Below are positions 19,235 through 27,969 of a DNA stretch of 64,000 nt, in pieces (position 1 is the stretch's first letter; each line of letters begins with the position of its first letter). The notes beneath the pieces were generated by a model. That model searched no databases, had not been told where the DNA came from, and saw only the letters and a list, made by a program, of their open reading frames with translations. The stretch is taken from the NCBI RefSeq assembly GCF_003478445.1, contig NZ_QUET01000008.1, positions 59,632 to 123,631 of the forward strand, read 5' to 3'. The translations under genes and the position numbers were made by a program. Source of the DNA: Roseburia sp. AM59-24XD (GTDB taxonomy: Bacteria; Bacillota; Clostridia; Lachnospirales; Lachnospiraceae).

Positions 19235-19267
19235 TCGCAGGATTCTTATGGATTCTGCGATTTTTGT
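19235..19267 (+). terminator. Terminator after tRNA-Gly
   Basis: TCGCAG pairs with CTGCGA around a short loop containing GGATTC-type repeats, followed by TTTTTGTTGT. Confidence 0.7.
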
Positions 19268-19305
19268 TGTATATTTAGGAAATAGTGTTTATGGAGGGTT
19301 ATTTC

Positions 19306-20496
19306 ATGGTAATTGAACCAAAGGTAAAAGCATTTATCTGCACCACGGCACATCCGGCAGGATGCCGCGCAGCAGTACAGGCACAGATTGATTATGTAAA
19401 GGCACAGCCTAAGACAGTAGGACCGAAGAAGGTTCTTGTGATCGGCTGTTCCATGGGATACGGACTTGCTTCCCGTATTGCGGCAGCATATTCCTGCGGC
19501 GCAGATACGCTCGGAATTATTTTTGATAAGCCGGCAAAGGGCAAGAGAACAGCAACAGCGGGATGGTATAATACAGCAGCGTTTGAGCAGATCGCACAGG
19601 CGGACGGGTTGTATGCGAAGACATTGAACGGTGATGCGTATTCTGCAGAGATGAAGGAGCAGACCATTGAGACGATCAAAAAGGATCTCGGTCAGGTAGA
19701 CATGGTGATCTACAGTATTGCGGCACCGCGCCGTACGGCTCCGGACGGAGTGACATACAAGTCTGTACTTAAGACAACCGGTGAGGCGTACACAAACCGC
19801 ACGATTGATCTGCGCAGCAACCAGCTTACGGAAGCGACGATCGAGCCGGCGACACAGGAGGAGATCAACAACACGATCAAGGTTATGGGCGGCGAGGACT
19901 GGATCCTCTGGATCAAGGCACTGAAGGATGCCGGTGTTCTTGCGGACGGTGCCAAGACGGTTGCATATTCCTATATCGGACCGGAGCTGACTTATCCGAT
20001 CTATAAGGAAGGCTCTATTGGACAGGCAAAGAAGGATCTTTACGCTTCTGCAGACAAGATTCAGGAAGAGGTTGACGGCGTGGAGGCATACGTTTCCGTG
20101 AATAAGGCAGTTGTGACACAGTCCAGCGCAGCCATTCCGATCGTGCCATTGTATCTGGCGATCCTGTTCAAGGTGATGAAGGAGCAGAATGTGCAGGAGG
20201 GCTGTATTGAGCAGATGTACCGCATGATCCATGACCGTCTCTGTAATGGTGGCGAGGTGGTGACCGATGAGAACCGTCTGATCCGCATGGATGACTGGGA
20301 GATGGAGCCGAAGGTGCAGGAGGCAGTCGCTGCAATCTGGGAGAAGATTGATCAGGACAATCTCGAGGAAGTGACAGATCTGGAAGGATACTGGCAGGAG
20401 TTCTATGAGATTTTCGGATTCTGCATTGATGGCGTGGACTACAGCGCAGATGTGGATGCCGATGTACAGATCCCGAGCATCGCACCGGTGGAGTAA
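19306..20496 (+). CDS. fabV: Enoyl-[acyl-carrier-protein] / trans-2-enoyl-CoA reductase FabV
   Basis: A 396-residue NADH-dependent reductase of the FabV/TER family, which performs the last reduction in fatty-acid elongation or reduces crotonyl-CoA in butyrate-type metabolism. The dinucleotide-binding region VIGCSMGYGLASRIAAAYSCG and the family active-site pattern Tyr-x8-Lys (YKEGSIGQAK) are clear. Length fits the family (about 390-400). The start at 19306 follows ATGGAGGG. It is monocistronic, with a terminator at 20557. FabV-type reductases are relatively triclosan-tolerant in other species; that is family knowledge only. Confidence 0.93.
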   Translation: MVIEPKVKAFICTTAHPAGCRAAVQAQIDYVKAQPKTVGPKKVLVIGCSMGYGLASRIAAAYSCGADTLGIIFDKPAKGKRTATAGWYNTAAFEQIAQADGLYAKTLNGDAYSAEMKEQTIETIKKDLGQVDMVIYSIAAPRRTAPDGVTYKSVLKTTGEAYTNRTIDLRSNQLTEATIEPATQEEINNTIKVMGGEDWILWIKALKDAGVLADGAKTVAYSYIGPELTYPIYKEGSIGQAKKDLYASADKIQEEVDGVEAYVSVNKAVVTQSSAAIPIVPLYLAILFKVMKEQNVQEGCIEQMYRMIHDRLCNGGEVVTDENRLIRMDDWEMEPKVQEAVAAIWEKIDQDNLEEVTDLEGYWQEFYEIFGFCIDGVDYSADVDADVQIPSIAPVE

Positions 20497-20556
20497 TGAT
20501 GCAATAATAAGTATTTACAAAATGAAACCGGTATGCTAATCTTTTTGTAAATTGAC

Positions 20557-20590
20557 AAGGGCGTTGATAGAGATATCAGCGTCCTTTTGT
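20557..20590 (+). terminator. Terminator of fabV
   Basis: The stem GGGCGTTGATA / TATCAGCGTCC with loop GAGA is followed by TTTTGTAT. The rest of the 312-base gap 20497-20808 is AT-rich and holds only this hairpin and the promoter at 20735. Confidence 0.75.
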
Positions 20591-20734
20591 ATATTGGGAA
20601 ATCTGTTTCCGAAGACAAAAAATATTCCATGAGAAAACATAGAACGAGAAAAACGTAGTATTAAAAATATTACCAAATTAACACGAAATAATTAGGAATA
20701 TTTCACAATAAATGACAATAAAATATAAAAATCC

Positions 20735-20763
20735 TTGTGAAAATAACCAAAATGATGTATAAT
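20735..20763 (+). promoter_or_regulatory. Promoter of the cytidylate-kinase-like gene
   Basis: TTGTGA (20735-20740), 17-base spacer, TATAAT (20758-20763). Confidence 0.7.
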
Positions 20764-20808
20764 AAATCTATAAAATTGTTTATGTGAACGTGAAAAGGGG
20801 GCCTTTAT

Positions 20809-21417
20809 ATGAACAAAGTAATTACAATCAGCAGACAGTATGGCAGTGGCGGCAGAGAGGTTGGTCAGAAGCTTGCCGGGCATTATGGTATCCCGTTTTA
20901 TGACAACGAGTTAATCACGCGTGCTGCAAAGGAGAGCGGATTTGCGGAGGAGACCTTTGCAAAGGCAGAGGATAAGGCAACGAACAGCCTTTTATATTCT
21001 CTGGCAATGGGAATTAATGTTTACGGGAATCAGGACTTTGGATTTTCCGGGTTGTCTCTGGATGACAGAATTTTCCTGGCACAGTCCGATGTGATCCGTA
21101 AGGTTGCCGATGACGGACCATGTGTTATTGTTGGCAGATGTGCCGACTACGTATTAAAGGAGCGGGTCAATATTTTTAACGTATTTGTACAGGCTTCTTT
21201 GGATTATCGTCTCAAGCGTGTCGTTGATGTTTACGGTGAGAGCGAGAAGAAAGCAGGGGAGATTATTTTAAAGAATGATAAGCGCCGTGCGAACTACTAC
21301 AATTATCATGTGGGTGAAAAGTGGACGAATCTGACCAACTATGACATGGTTGTCCGCAGTGATATTGCCGGTATTGATAAAGCGGTGGAGAGTATTTGCA
21401 CTTACCTTGGCGAGTAA
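20809..21417 (+). CDS. Cytidylate kinase-like family protein
   Basis: A 202-residue P-loop protein starting ITISRQYGSGGREVGQKLA, the signature of the cytidylate-kinase-like family (PF13189). These are distinct from true Cmk and are common in Clostridia, often in several copies. The P-loop-like GSGGREVG, a central IVGRCADYVL and a C-terminal Arg-rich stretch (KNDKRRANYYNYH) are visible. A nucleotide or nucleoside phosphotransfer role is assumed, but the substrate is unproven. It has its own promoter and a GGGGG ribosome site, and the sirtuin gene follows after 20 bases. Confidence 0.85.
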   Translation: MNKVITISRQYGSGGREVGQKLAGHYGIPFYDNELITRAAKESGFAEETFAKAEDKATNSLLYSLAMGINVYGNQDFGFSGLSLDDRIFLAQSDVIRKVADDGPCVIVGRCADYVLKERVNIFNVFVQASLDYRLKRVVDVYGESEKKAGEIILKNDKRRANYYNYHVGEKWTNLTNYDMVVRSDIAGIDKAVESICTYLGE

Positions 21418-21437
21418 TTGGCAGAGGGGGATGTGTT

Positions 21438-22229
21438 ATGGAGAAGATTGCAGAAAGAATTAAGGAGATTATTGATAAGAGCAGAAATATTGTTGTGCTG
21501 AGTGGACTGAATACGATGCGTGAGACCGGACTGAACGGTGTGCGGGCAGAGCATCTGGCGTATGAGACGGAGGAAAAGTACGGATATTCCAACGATGAGA
21601 TTGTATCCTCCGCATTTTATGCAAGACGTAGTGATATATTTTATGATTATATTAAGAATGTGACGATTAATAAGGAGGCAGTGCCGACGGTTGTTCACAA
21701 GGCGGTCCGTCAGCTGCAGCAGAAGGGGAAGGTGCCTCATATCATCACGCGTACCGTTTATGAGCTTTATCAGAAGGCGGGCTGTGAGCATGTGCTTGAC
21801 ATGCATGGTTCCATTGAGAAGAATATATGTCCGGCGTGTGGGAAACTTTTTGATATGAAGTACATAAAGGAGTCGAAGGGAGAGCCGGTGTGCGACAAGT
21901 GTCGGATTCCGATCCGTCCCGGATTTATCCTGCTTGGTGAGCGCGTGGACAATGGCAAGGTGTCCGAGGTGTGCGACATCGTCGAGTCAGCGGATGTGCT
22001 GCTTGTGCTTGGTTCTGCTGTCAGAGATCCGATCTGCCAGCATTTCGAGAGATACTACAAAGGTAATAAGTTTATTCTTGTAAATACAGAGGAAAAGCTG
22101 GGGGATACGCGGGCAGATTACAGGCTGTATGGGTGTCTGAGCGAGATTGTTCCTTACATTACCGGTTATGATCCAGATGCGGTTTTTCCGGAGAAGGCAG
22201 AAGAAAAGATGGCACAAGTTAAGAAATAA
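21438..22229 (+). CDS. Sir2-family NAD-dependent protein deacylase, divergent
   Basis: A 263-residue sirtuin-like protein. The small domain has a zinc site of two CxxC pairs (CPACGK, CDKCRIP). The active-site His lies in DMHGSIEKNIC, as in sirtuins (LHGxxxxxxC). The C-terminal nucleotide-binding parts LLVLGSAV and FILVNTEE fit. The usual first NAD motif GAGxS and the PDFR segment are replaced by SGLNTMRETGLNGVR, so catalysis may differ. The ATG at 21438 follows AGAGGGGG. It is co-transcribed with the kinase-like gene and ends in a hairpin at 22271. Confidence 0.82.
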   Translation: MEKIAERIKEIIDKSRNIVVLSGLNTMRETGLNGVRAEHLAYETEEKYGYSNDEIVSSAFYARRSDIFYDYIKNVTINKEAVPTVVHKAVRQLQQKGKVPHIITRTVYELYQKAGCEHVLDMHGSIEKNICPACGKLFDMKYIKESKGEPVCDKCRIPIRPGFILLGERVDNGKVSEVCDIVESADVLLVLGSAVRDPICQHFERYYKGNKFILVNTEEKLGDTRADYRLYGCLSEIVPYITGYDPDAVFPEKAEEKMAQVKK

Positions 22230-22270
22230 AGCCGGATAAGGTTGCAAAACGCCTAAAACGGTTTAAAATA

Positions 22271-22312
22271 AATCTCTGTCCGGAGTTTTTTCGGATGGAG
22301 ATTTTTCTTTAG
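22271..22312 (+). terminator. Terminator between sirtuin and gltX
   Basis: AATCTC/GAGATT and TCCG/CGGA stems enclose a T-rich loop, followed by TTTCTTT. Confidence 0.65.
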
Positions 22313-22327
22313 TGGAGGATTGTTAAA

Positions 22328-23785
22328 ATGAGCAAGGTTAGAACAAGATTTGCGCCAAGTCCTACCGGCAGAATGCATGTAGGAAACTTAAGAACGGCGT
22401 TGTACACCTATCTGATCGCCAAGCATGAGGGCGGCGACTTTGTACTTAGAATAGAAGATACTGATCAGGAGCGTTTTTTTGATGAAGCACTGCAGATCAT
22501 TTACCGTACTTTGGAGAAGACCGGACTCAAGCATGATGAAGGTCCGGACAAGGATGGTGGCTATGGTCCGTACATCCAGAGCGAGCGCTGTGAGAGCGGT
22601 CTTTATATGAAATATGCCAAGGAGCTGATCGACAAGGGCGAGGCTTATTACTGTTTCTGTGATAAGGAGCGTCTTGAGTCCCTGAAGCAGAACATTGGCG
22701 GCAAGGAGATCACCGCATATGACAAGCATTGTCTCCATCTGTCCAAGGAGGAGATCGAAGCAAATCTGGCAGCAGGCAAGCCGTATGTTATCCGTGCCAA
22801 TGTGCCGAATGAGGGCGTGACGACATTCCATGATGAGATTTATGGTGATATTTCCCAGCCTAACGAAGAGCTGGACGATATGATCCTGATCAAGTCCGAT
22901 GGATATCCAACCTACAATTTTGCGAACGTGATCGATGATCATCTGATGAAGATCACACACGTTGTGCGTGGAAATGAGTACCTTTCCTCCGCACCGAAAT
23001 ATACCAGACTGTACCATGCATTTGGCTGGGAAGAGCCGAAATATATCCACTGTCCGCTGATCACTAACGAGGAGCATCAGAAGCTCAGCAAGCGTAGCGG
23101 TCATTCCTCTTATGAGGATCTGATCGAGCAGGGATTTTTGTCAGAGGCCGTTGTCAATTATGTGGCACTTCTCGGATGGAGTCCGACAGATAACCGTGAG
23201 ATCTTCAGTCTTGAGGAACTGGTGGAGAACTTTGATTATCATCATATCAGCAAGTCACCGGCGGTATTTGATATTGTCAAGCTGAAATGGATGAATGGCG
23301 AATATATCAAGGCGATGGACAATGAGGCGTATTATGAGCATGCGCTTCCTGTGATCAAAGAGGTTATTACAAAGGATTACGATCTCAGGAAGATTGCAGA
23401 TCTTGTGAAGACAAGAATTGAGATCTTCCCGGATATCAAGGAGAAGATCGACTTTTTTGAGGAGCTTCCGGAGTATGATATCGCAATGTATACGCACAAG
23501 AAAATGAAAACAAACAGCGAAAATTCACTTGTTGTATTAAAGGATATGCTTCCACGTCTGGAGCAGCTTGAGGACTACAGTCATGAGGGTATTGAGGCTG
23601 TTTGCAAGGAGTATATTGCCGAGAAGGAGATCAAGAACGGGCTGTGTTTATGGCCACTTCGTACTGCAGTTTCCGGCAAGCAGATGACACCGGGTGGAGC
23701 GTATGAGATCATTGAGATCATCGGTAAGGATGAGACGATCGCCCGCATCAAAAAGGGAATTGAACTGTTGGAAGCAGCGCAGTAA
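22328..23785 (+). CDS. gltX: Glutamyl-tRNA synthetase
   Basis: A 485-residue class I synthetase. The HIGH-equivalent is in [19 protein letters not shown] and the KMSKS-equivalent is KLSKRSG. The N-terminal catalytic domain (1 to about 310) is followed by an alpha-helical anticodon-binding domain. Length and both signatures fit bacterial GluRS. The ribosome site is GTGGAGG. In bacteria without GlnRS this enzyme also charges tRNA-Gln, but that cannot be decided here. Confidence 0.97.
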   Translation: MSKVRTRFAPSPTGRMHVGNLRTALYTYLIAKHEGGDFVLRIEDTDQERFFDEALQIIYRTLEKTGLKHDEGPDKDGGYGPYIQSERCESGLYMKYAKELIDKGEAYYCFCDKERLESLKQNIGGKEITAYDKHCLHLSKEEIEANLAAGKPYVIRANVPNEGVTTFHDEIYGDISQPNEELDDMILIKSDGYPTYNFANVIDDHLMKITHVVRGNEYLSSAPKYTRLYHAFGWEEPKYIHCPLITNEEHQKLSKRSGHSSYEDLIEQGFLSEAVVNYVALLGWSPTDNREIFSLEELVENFDYHHISKSPAVFDIVKLKWMNGEYIKAMDNEAYYEHALPVIKEVITKDYDLRKIADLVKTRIEIFPDIKEKIDFFEELPEYDIAMYTHKKMKTNSENSLVVLKDMLPRLEQLEDYSHEGIEAVCKEYIAEKEIKNGLCLWPLRTAVSGKQMTPGGAYEIIEIIGKDETIARIKKGIELLEAAQ

Positions 23786-23861
23786 TATGTTATCAGATTC
23801 CGTGTGGATATGATTTTCGCACGGCAGACTTTGTGGACTGAGAAAGACATATGGGTTTAGT

Positions 23862-25754
23862 ATGGAATTAAACGAATCACAAAAGAAAGCGGTCTCTCAT
23901 TTCGAGGGACCGATGATGGTCCTGGCGGGTCCGGGCTCTGGCAAAACCAGAGTCATAACCCACCGGGTCCGTTTTTTAATAGAGCAAAAAGGCATAGATC
24001 CGTCCAATATTCTTGTTATCACATTTACCAGGGCGGCTGCCGTGGAGATGCGCCAGCGTTATCAGCAGATGGCACCGGCATACAGTGCACCGGTATCTTT
24101 CAGTACATTTCATTCGATTTTTTTCACTATTTTGAAGCATGCATATCATTATAAGGCGAGCAATATCATCAAGGAGGACGTCAGACGTCAGCTTTTGAAG
24201 GAGATTGTGGACGAGACCGATATTGAGATTCAGGACGAAAATGAATTTTTGAATGATCTTGGTTCGGAGATCAGCCGTGTGAAAGGCGGCAGAATGGATC
24301 TGGCACATTACTATTCGCCAAATTGTCCGGGAGATACGTTTCGGCGGATCTATGAGAAATATCAGAATGGTCTGGCAAAGCGGCGGCTGATTGATTTTGA
24401 TGATATGCTTGTGTACTGCTATGAGCTGCTGGAGCAGCGTCCGGATATCCGTAAGATGTGGCAGCAGCGGTTTCCGTTTATTTTGATCGATGAGTTTCAG
24501 GATATCAATCAGGTGCAATACGATGTGGTGAAGTTGTTAGCGCAGCCTGCCAATAATATTTTCATCGTGGGCGATGATGACCAGTCGATCTATGGTTTCC
24601 GCGGGGCGAGACCGGATATTATGCAGAGCTTTGGAAAGGAATTTTCTCCGGAGATCTGTAAATTGAACGTAAATTATAGGAGTAAAAGTGAGATCATTGC
24701 GCTTGCCGGACGTGTGATCGGTCACAATAAGAATCGTCTGGACAAGAAAATTACTGGAGCCGAGAAGGATTTTAAGCCGGGTTCTGCCGTGCAAGTGCAG
24801 GAATTTCAGGGGATGACGGAGCAAAATGAAAAGATCCGTGAGGAGATTCTTGCCTATCGCAATCGGGGAATCCCTTACCGGGAGATGGCGGTGCTTTTCC
24901 GGACGAATACGCAGGCGCGTGCGATCAGCGCGAAGCTGAAGGAATATAATATTCCGTTTGTCATGAAGGAGATGGTGCCGAATCTTTACGATCACTGGAT
25001 CGTGCGGGATATTCTCACGTATATTAAGGTGGCGTGCGGCAACCGCGAGCGTGGCAATGTCATGCGTATTATTAACCGTCCGAAACGTTATGTCCACCGG
25101 AATGCACTGGCGGATGCCTATATTGATCTGGAGGAGCTGGAGCTTTTCTATGAGGATAAGGACTGGATGGTGGACCGCATTGTGAATTTGCGCGCGGATC
25201 TGGGATTGATCGCAGATATGCGTCCGTATGCAGCGGTCAATTTTATCCGCCGTGGCGTGGGGTATGACGATTATATTCAGGAATATGCGGAGTACCGCGG
25301 GATCCGTGCGGGAGATATGTATGAGATCTTAGACGAGCTGCAGGAGGCGAGCAAGGGCTTTAAGGATTTTGAGGAGTGGTTTGCCTATATTGAAAGCTAT
25401 GGGGAAGAGTTGAAAAAGCAGAGCGAGAAAAGCCGCCAGAGGGATAACGGGCAGCCGGAGGATGCCGTGTTGTTGATGACGATGCATGGTGCCAAGGGGC
25501 TGGAGTTTGAGTGCGTGTTTATCCCGGATGTCAATGAGGGAGTGACGCCGTACAGTAAGGCAGTGCTGACAGAGGACATCGAGGAGGAGCGGCGGATGTT
25601 TTATGTTGCAATGACGCGTGCAAAGTCGCATCTGCATATCTATTATCTGAAAGAACGGTTCAGCAAAGAGGTGTCGGTTTCCAGGTTTGTCGGGGAGATG
25701 CTCGGTGCAGAAGACGCAGAAAGCTCACGCATTTCCTTGAGCAGAAAACGGTAG
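23862..25754 (+). CDS. UvrD/PcrA-family ATP-dependent 3'-5' DNA helicase
   Basis: A 630-residue SF1 helicase. Motif Q/I is LNESQKKAV, then LAGPGSGKTRVIT (Walker A). Motif II is LIDEFQDINQ, motif III DDDQSIYGFRGA, motif IV NYRSKSEI, motif V TMHGAKGLEFE and motif VI FYVAMTRAKSHL. It is shorter than PcrA/UvrD (about 720) and lacks their C-terminal extension, so it is a compact clostridial paralogue. The last 37 codons or so overlap, on the opposite strand, the 3' end of the yaaL-like gene (25643-25754). Confidence 0.9.
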   Translation: MELNESQKKAVSHFEGPMMVLAGPGSGKTRVITHRVRFLIEQKGIDPSNILVITFTRAAAVEMRQRYQQMAPAYSAPVSFSTFHSIFFTILKHAYHYKASNIIKEDVRRQLLKEIVDETDIEIQDENEFLNDLGSEISRVKGGRMDLAHYYSPNCPGDTFRRIYEKYQNGLAKRRLIDFDDMLVYCYELLEQRPDIRKMWQQRFPFILIDEFQDINQVQYDVVKLLAQPANNIFIVGDDDQSIYGFRGARPDIMQSFGKEFSPEICKLNVNYRSKSEIIALAGRVIGHNKNRLDKKITGAEKDFKPGSAVQVQEFQGMTEQNEKIREEILAYRNRGIPYREMAVLFRTNTQARAISAKLKEYNIPFVMKEMVPNLYDHWIVRDILTYIKVACGNRERGNVMRIINRPKRYVHRNALADAYIDLEELELFYEDKDWMVDRIVNLRADLGLIADMRPYAAVNFIRRGVGYDDYIQEYAEYRGIRAGDMYEILDELQEASKGFKDFEEWFAYIESYGEELKKQSEKSRQRDNGQPEDAVLLMTMHGAKGLEFECVFIPDVNEGVTPYSKAVLTEDIEEERRMFYVAMTRAKSHLHIYYLKERFSKEVSVSRFVGEMLGAEDAESSRISLSRKR

Positions 25755-25931
25755 CGCACATTTGCAGCGTTCATTTCATAAATATATCGGTCGATCAAAT
25801 CCGGCTCGTTGGTATTTTGCAGACCGAGATAGGCGTCATTGATCGCCTGTTGACAATCACAGATTGCTTTTTAGGAAATCCTTCCGTTTTGGGGGGATTT
25901 CCTTTTTTTCTTTCCATAATAATCGGATCAT
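25643..25931 (-). pseudogene. YaaL-like DUF2508 protein, frameshifted
   Basis: Reading leftward, a GGAGG ribosome site precedes an ATG (25931) giving MIRLLWKEKKEIPPKRKDF, which then hits a stop. In the next frame the sequence continues as CDCQQAINDAYLGLQ and EPDLIDRYIYEMNAANVRYR, which is plainly DUF2508 (YaaL). The frames join if one A is removed from the A5 run at about 25869-25873, so the sequence carries a one-base insertion. The 3' end runs antisense into the helicase gene by 112 bases. In Bacillus yaaL sits next to bofA; here a bofA-like gene stands divergently at 26096. Confidence 0.7.
25873..25910 (+). terminator. Hairpin, possible terminator for the helicase gene
   Basis: AGGAAATCC pairs with GGATTTCCT and is followed by T7. 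It lies 118 bases after the helicase stop and inside the 5' part of the antisense yaaL-like gene, so it could also be an incidental repeat in that coding region. Confidence 0.4.
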
Positions 25932-26001
25932 GAATCATTACCTCCATATTTTTGTACAAGACTCATATCTAAAGTATAGGTATGCAAATAGGAAATTATA
26001 C

Positions 26002-26039
26002 ATTTCACACGTGAAATTTTATCGGTAAAATTTTATCGG
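26002..26039. repeat. Short inverted and direct repeats upstream of bofA
   Basis: ATTTCAC-AC-GTGAAAT forms a 7-bp inverted repeat at 26002-26017. It overlaps a direct repeat AAATTTTATCGG at 26014 and 26028 (14-bp period). The group lies in the 164-base divergent gap between yaaL and bofA and may be an operator. Confidence 0.35.
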
Positions 26040-26095
26040 GAATACTGCCGATGGACGTGCATATACTGTTAGTAATTATGAGTGAATAAAAAGAA

Positions 26096-26395
26096 ATGCA
26101 ACGTACAAAGTTGCAAATGGAGAAAATTGCAGTGTATATGGCGGCATTTATCATTTTATGTACTTTATTTATCATTTGTATCTGGGGAAATCTTGGGAAA
26201 ATTATTTTGAATGCACTGATCAGGTGCCTGTTTTGCTTGGTTTGTGTCTATGTGTGTAACGGTCTGATCAGCTGTTTTGGCGGAAATATTGTCGTCAAAA
26301 TTAACGAAATTACAATCTGTGTATCCACGATTTTAGGAATAAGTGGTGTAGCAGGTCTCTATCTTTTGCAGTTGTTTTTTACAATTCATGGGTAA
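26096..26395 (+). CDS. BofA-like (pro-sigma-K processing inhibitor family) membrane protein
   Basis: A 99-residue protein with two or three membrane helices. The region LGKIILNALIRCLFCLVCVYVCNG, then VVKINEITICVSTILGISGVAGLYLLQLFF, has the layout of BofA (PF07441): ILLNA-type helix, IN-x-T turn, then G(I/V)xGVxGxxLL. In Bacillus BofA restrains SpoIVFB during sporulation. It stands divergent from a yaaL-like gene, recalling the recR-yaaL-bofA order. The start could also be the ATG at 26117. Membership is likely but based on pattern. Confidence 0.65.
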   Translation: MQRTKLQMEKIAVYMAAFIILCTLFIICIWGNLGKIILNALIRCLFCLVCVYVCNGLISCFGGNIVVKINEITICVSTILGISGVAGLYLLQLFFTIHG

Positions 26396-26428
26396 AAACT
26401 TTGGCAGAAATGCACAGAATTGCTCCGT

Positions 26429-26458
26429 TTGACAGGCCGGATCGCCGGGTGCTATAGT
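26429..26458 (+). promoter_or_regulatory. Candidate promoter of the tad pilus operon
   Basis: TTGACA (26429-26434), 18-base spacer, TATAGT (26453-26458). It argues against any protein start upstream of about 26465. Confidence 0.65.
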
Positions 26459-26503
26459 GGGCGGCACCAAGCAAAGGGAGGTGGGAGAATCCATTGTGTT
26501 GCT

Positions 26504-26998
26504 ATGACGATCCTGCTGGTGTTAAGCTCCGTCAGCGATCTGAAACAGTATCGGATTCCGAACGATCTGATCGTGGCAGGATGGCTGGTGGCGTTGTTAC
26601 TACGCTGGTATGAACAGGGACTTGTCGGAGTGGGAGCCGGAGTCTGCTGTGTTCTGTTAGGGACAGCTGCGTTACTGCCGATGTTTTGTATCCACGGAAT
26701 GGGAGCGGGGGATATTAAGCTGTTATCGGTAATTGCAGGAATGTATGGAATGAAATTCTGGGTACATACCGGAATTGTGTTTGCCGTTCTGGCGGCGGTG
26801 GCGTCGTTGCTTCATATGCTGGGAAAGCGGCAATTTTTAAAAAGAATGAAGTATTTCGTTTGTTGTGCGGTCTTACACAGGAGGAAGACATATTACGATG
26901 TGAAAAGGGATGGCTATGAGATGGTAATTCCGTTGGCACCATTGGCGGCAATGGCGTATTATATCGTGTGCCTTGAGAGAACAGGGGGGATTTTTTGA
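26504..26998 (+). CDS. A24 prepilin peptidase (TadV/CpaA type)
   Basis: An integral-membrane aspartyl protease that trims Flp prepilins. With the ATG at 26504 it has 164 residues and begins MTILLVLSSVSDLKQYRIPND, containing the first catalytic Asp. The second Asp is in the GxGD motif (HGMGAGDIKLLSV). There is no N-methyltransferase domain, as is usual for TadV. The frame is open back to 26420, but that would include the promoter; the ribosome site (AAAGGGAGGTGGG) is about 20 bases from this ATG, so the start is uncertain. First gene of the tad operon. Confidence 0.85.
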   Translation: MTILLVLSSVSDLKQYRIPNDLIVAGWLVALLLRWYEQGLVGVGAGVCCVLLGTAALLPMFCIHGMGAGDIKLLSVIAGMYGMKFWVHTGIVFAVLAAVASLLHMLGKRQFLKRMKYFVCCAVLHRRKTYYDVKRDGYEMVIPLAPLAAMAYYIVCLERTGGIF

Positions 26999-27900
26999 AT
27001 AAATTACTGGTGGCTTTGTATGACACGCAGGGGTATATGAGGTCGTTGGCGGATTATTTTGGCAGAAAGAATTTTCTGTTAGACAGCCGATTGTTTACAA
27101 AGCTCGAGAGTTTGAATGAATTTTTGAAGGACAGGCAGCCGGATGTTCTGCTTCTGGGAGAGGATGTCGACCGGACCGGGGTAAAATACCTTGACCGGGC
27201 GAGACATCTTGTGATCATGTCGGAGGGCAACGGCGTGGCAGAGGGTGGAGAGACATGTCCATTGATCTTTAAGTATCAGTCGGCAGAAAAGATTCTGCAG
27301 GAAATTTTTCAGATTCTGGAAGAGGGGGAGGGAGCTTCGTCTGTTACCGCCACCAAAACGGGAGGACAGACCGAGTTTATAGGGATTTACCGCCCGTACG
27401 GGGCACCGGTTCCATTGCAGCGGCTCCTGCCGGAGGTGAAGGACCGGAGACAGAGTATTCTTGTTGATCTGGAGCTTTTCGGGGAAGAACAACAGGTGAT
27501 GAAAGCTGCCGGGACTACAGAGAACAGTGGTATGTCGGAGGTGATCTTTTATCTGAAGCAGCATAGCGAAAAGCTGGCAGCGAAACTTCGGAGAATGATC
27601 ACGCAGTGCGACGGAATGGATTATCTGGGACCGGTTGAGGATTTCAGAGATTTGTATACGCTTTGTCGGGAGGATGTGGACAGGCTGTTATCACTGTTTG
27701 CACACGAAACCGGATATGAAAGAGTTGTGTTTGACGTGGGATTTCTCACCGATTCTTCGTTGTATCTGCTGTACTGCTGTGACCGCATCTATATACCGAG
27801 AGCACAAAGCCGCTGGGAGGAACAAAGACGTGCCGCATTGGAACGATTGCTGGTGCGCGAAGGACTGGAGGAAGTAATTGACAATATACAGTATGTATGA
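26995..27900 (+). CDS. CpaE/TadZ-like pilus assembly protein, P-loop degenerate
   Basis: A 301-residue protein in the tadZ/cpaE position, between the peptidase and the CpaF ATPase. The N-terminal 90 residues look receiver-like (LLVALYDTQGYMRSLADYF, PDVLLLGEDV). The second half resembles a MinD/CpaE fold (SILVDLELFG; GYERVVFDVGFL), but the deviant Walker A is absent: the equivalent segment reads FIGIYRPYGAPVPLQ. It probably acts as a polar or septal scaffold rather than an ATPase. The TTG start overlaps the upstream stop. Confidence 0.65.
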   Translation: MNKLLVALYDTQGYMRSLADYFGRKNFLLDSRLFTKLESLNEFLKDRQPDVLLLGEDVDRTGVKYLDRARHLVIMSEGNGVAEGGETCPLIFKYQSAEKILQEIFQILEEGEGASSVTATKTGGQTEFIGIYRPYGAPVPLQRLLPEVKDRRQSILVDLELFGEEQQVMKAAGTTENSGMSEVIFYLKQHSEKLAAKLRRMITQCDGMDYLGPVEDFRDLYTLCREDVDRLLSLFAHETGYERVVFDVGFLTDSSLYLLYCCDRIYIPRAQSRWEEQRRAALERLLVREGLEEVIDNIQYV

Positions 27901-27969
27901 CGCAAGGGGCAAAAGCAGATGAAAGTGGAGCGGCCTACAGCATCTTATACAATGTGAGGGAGGGAACAT

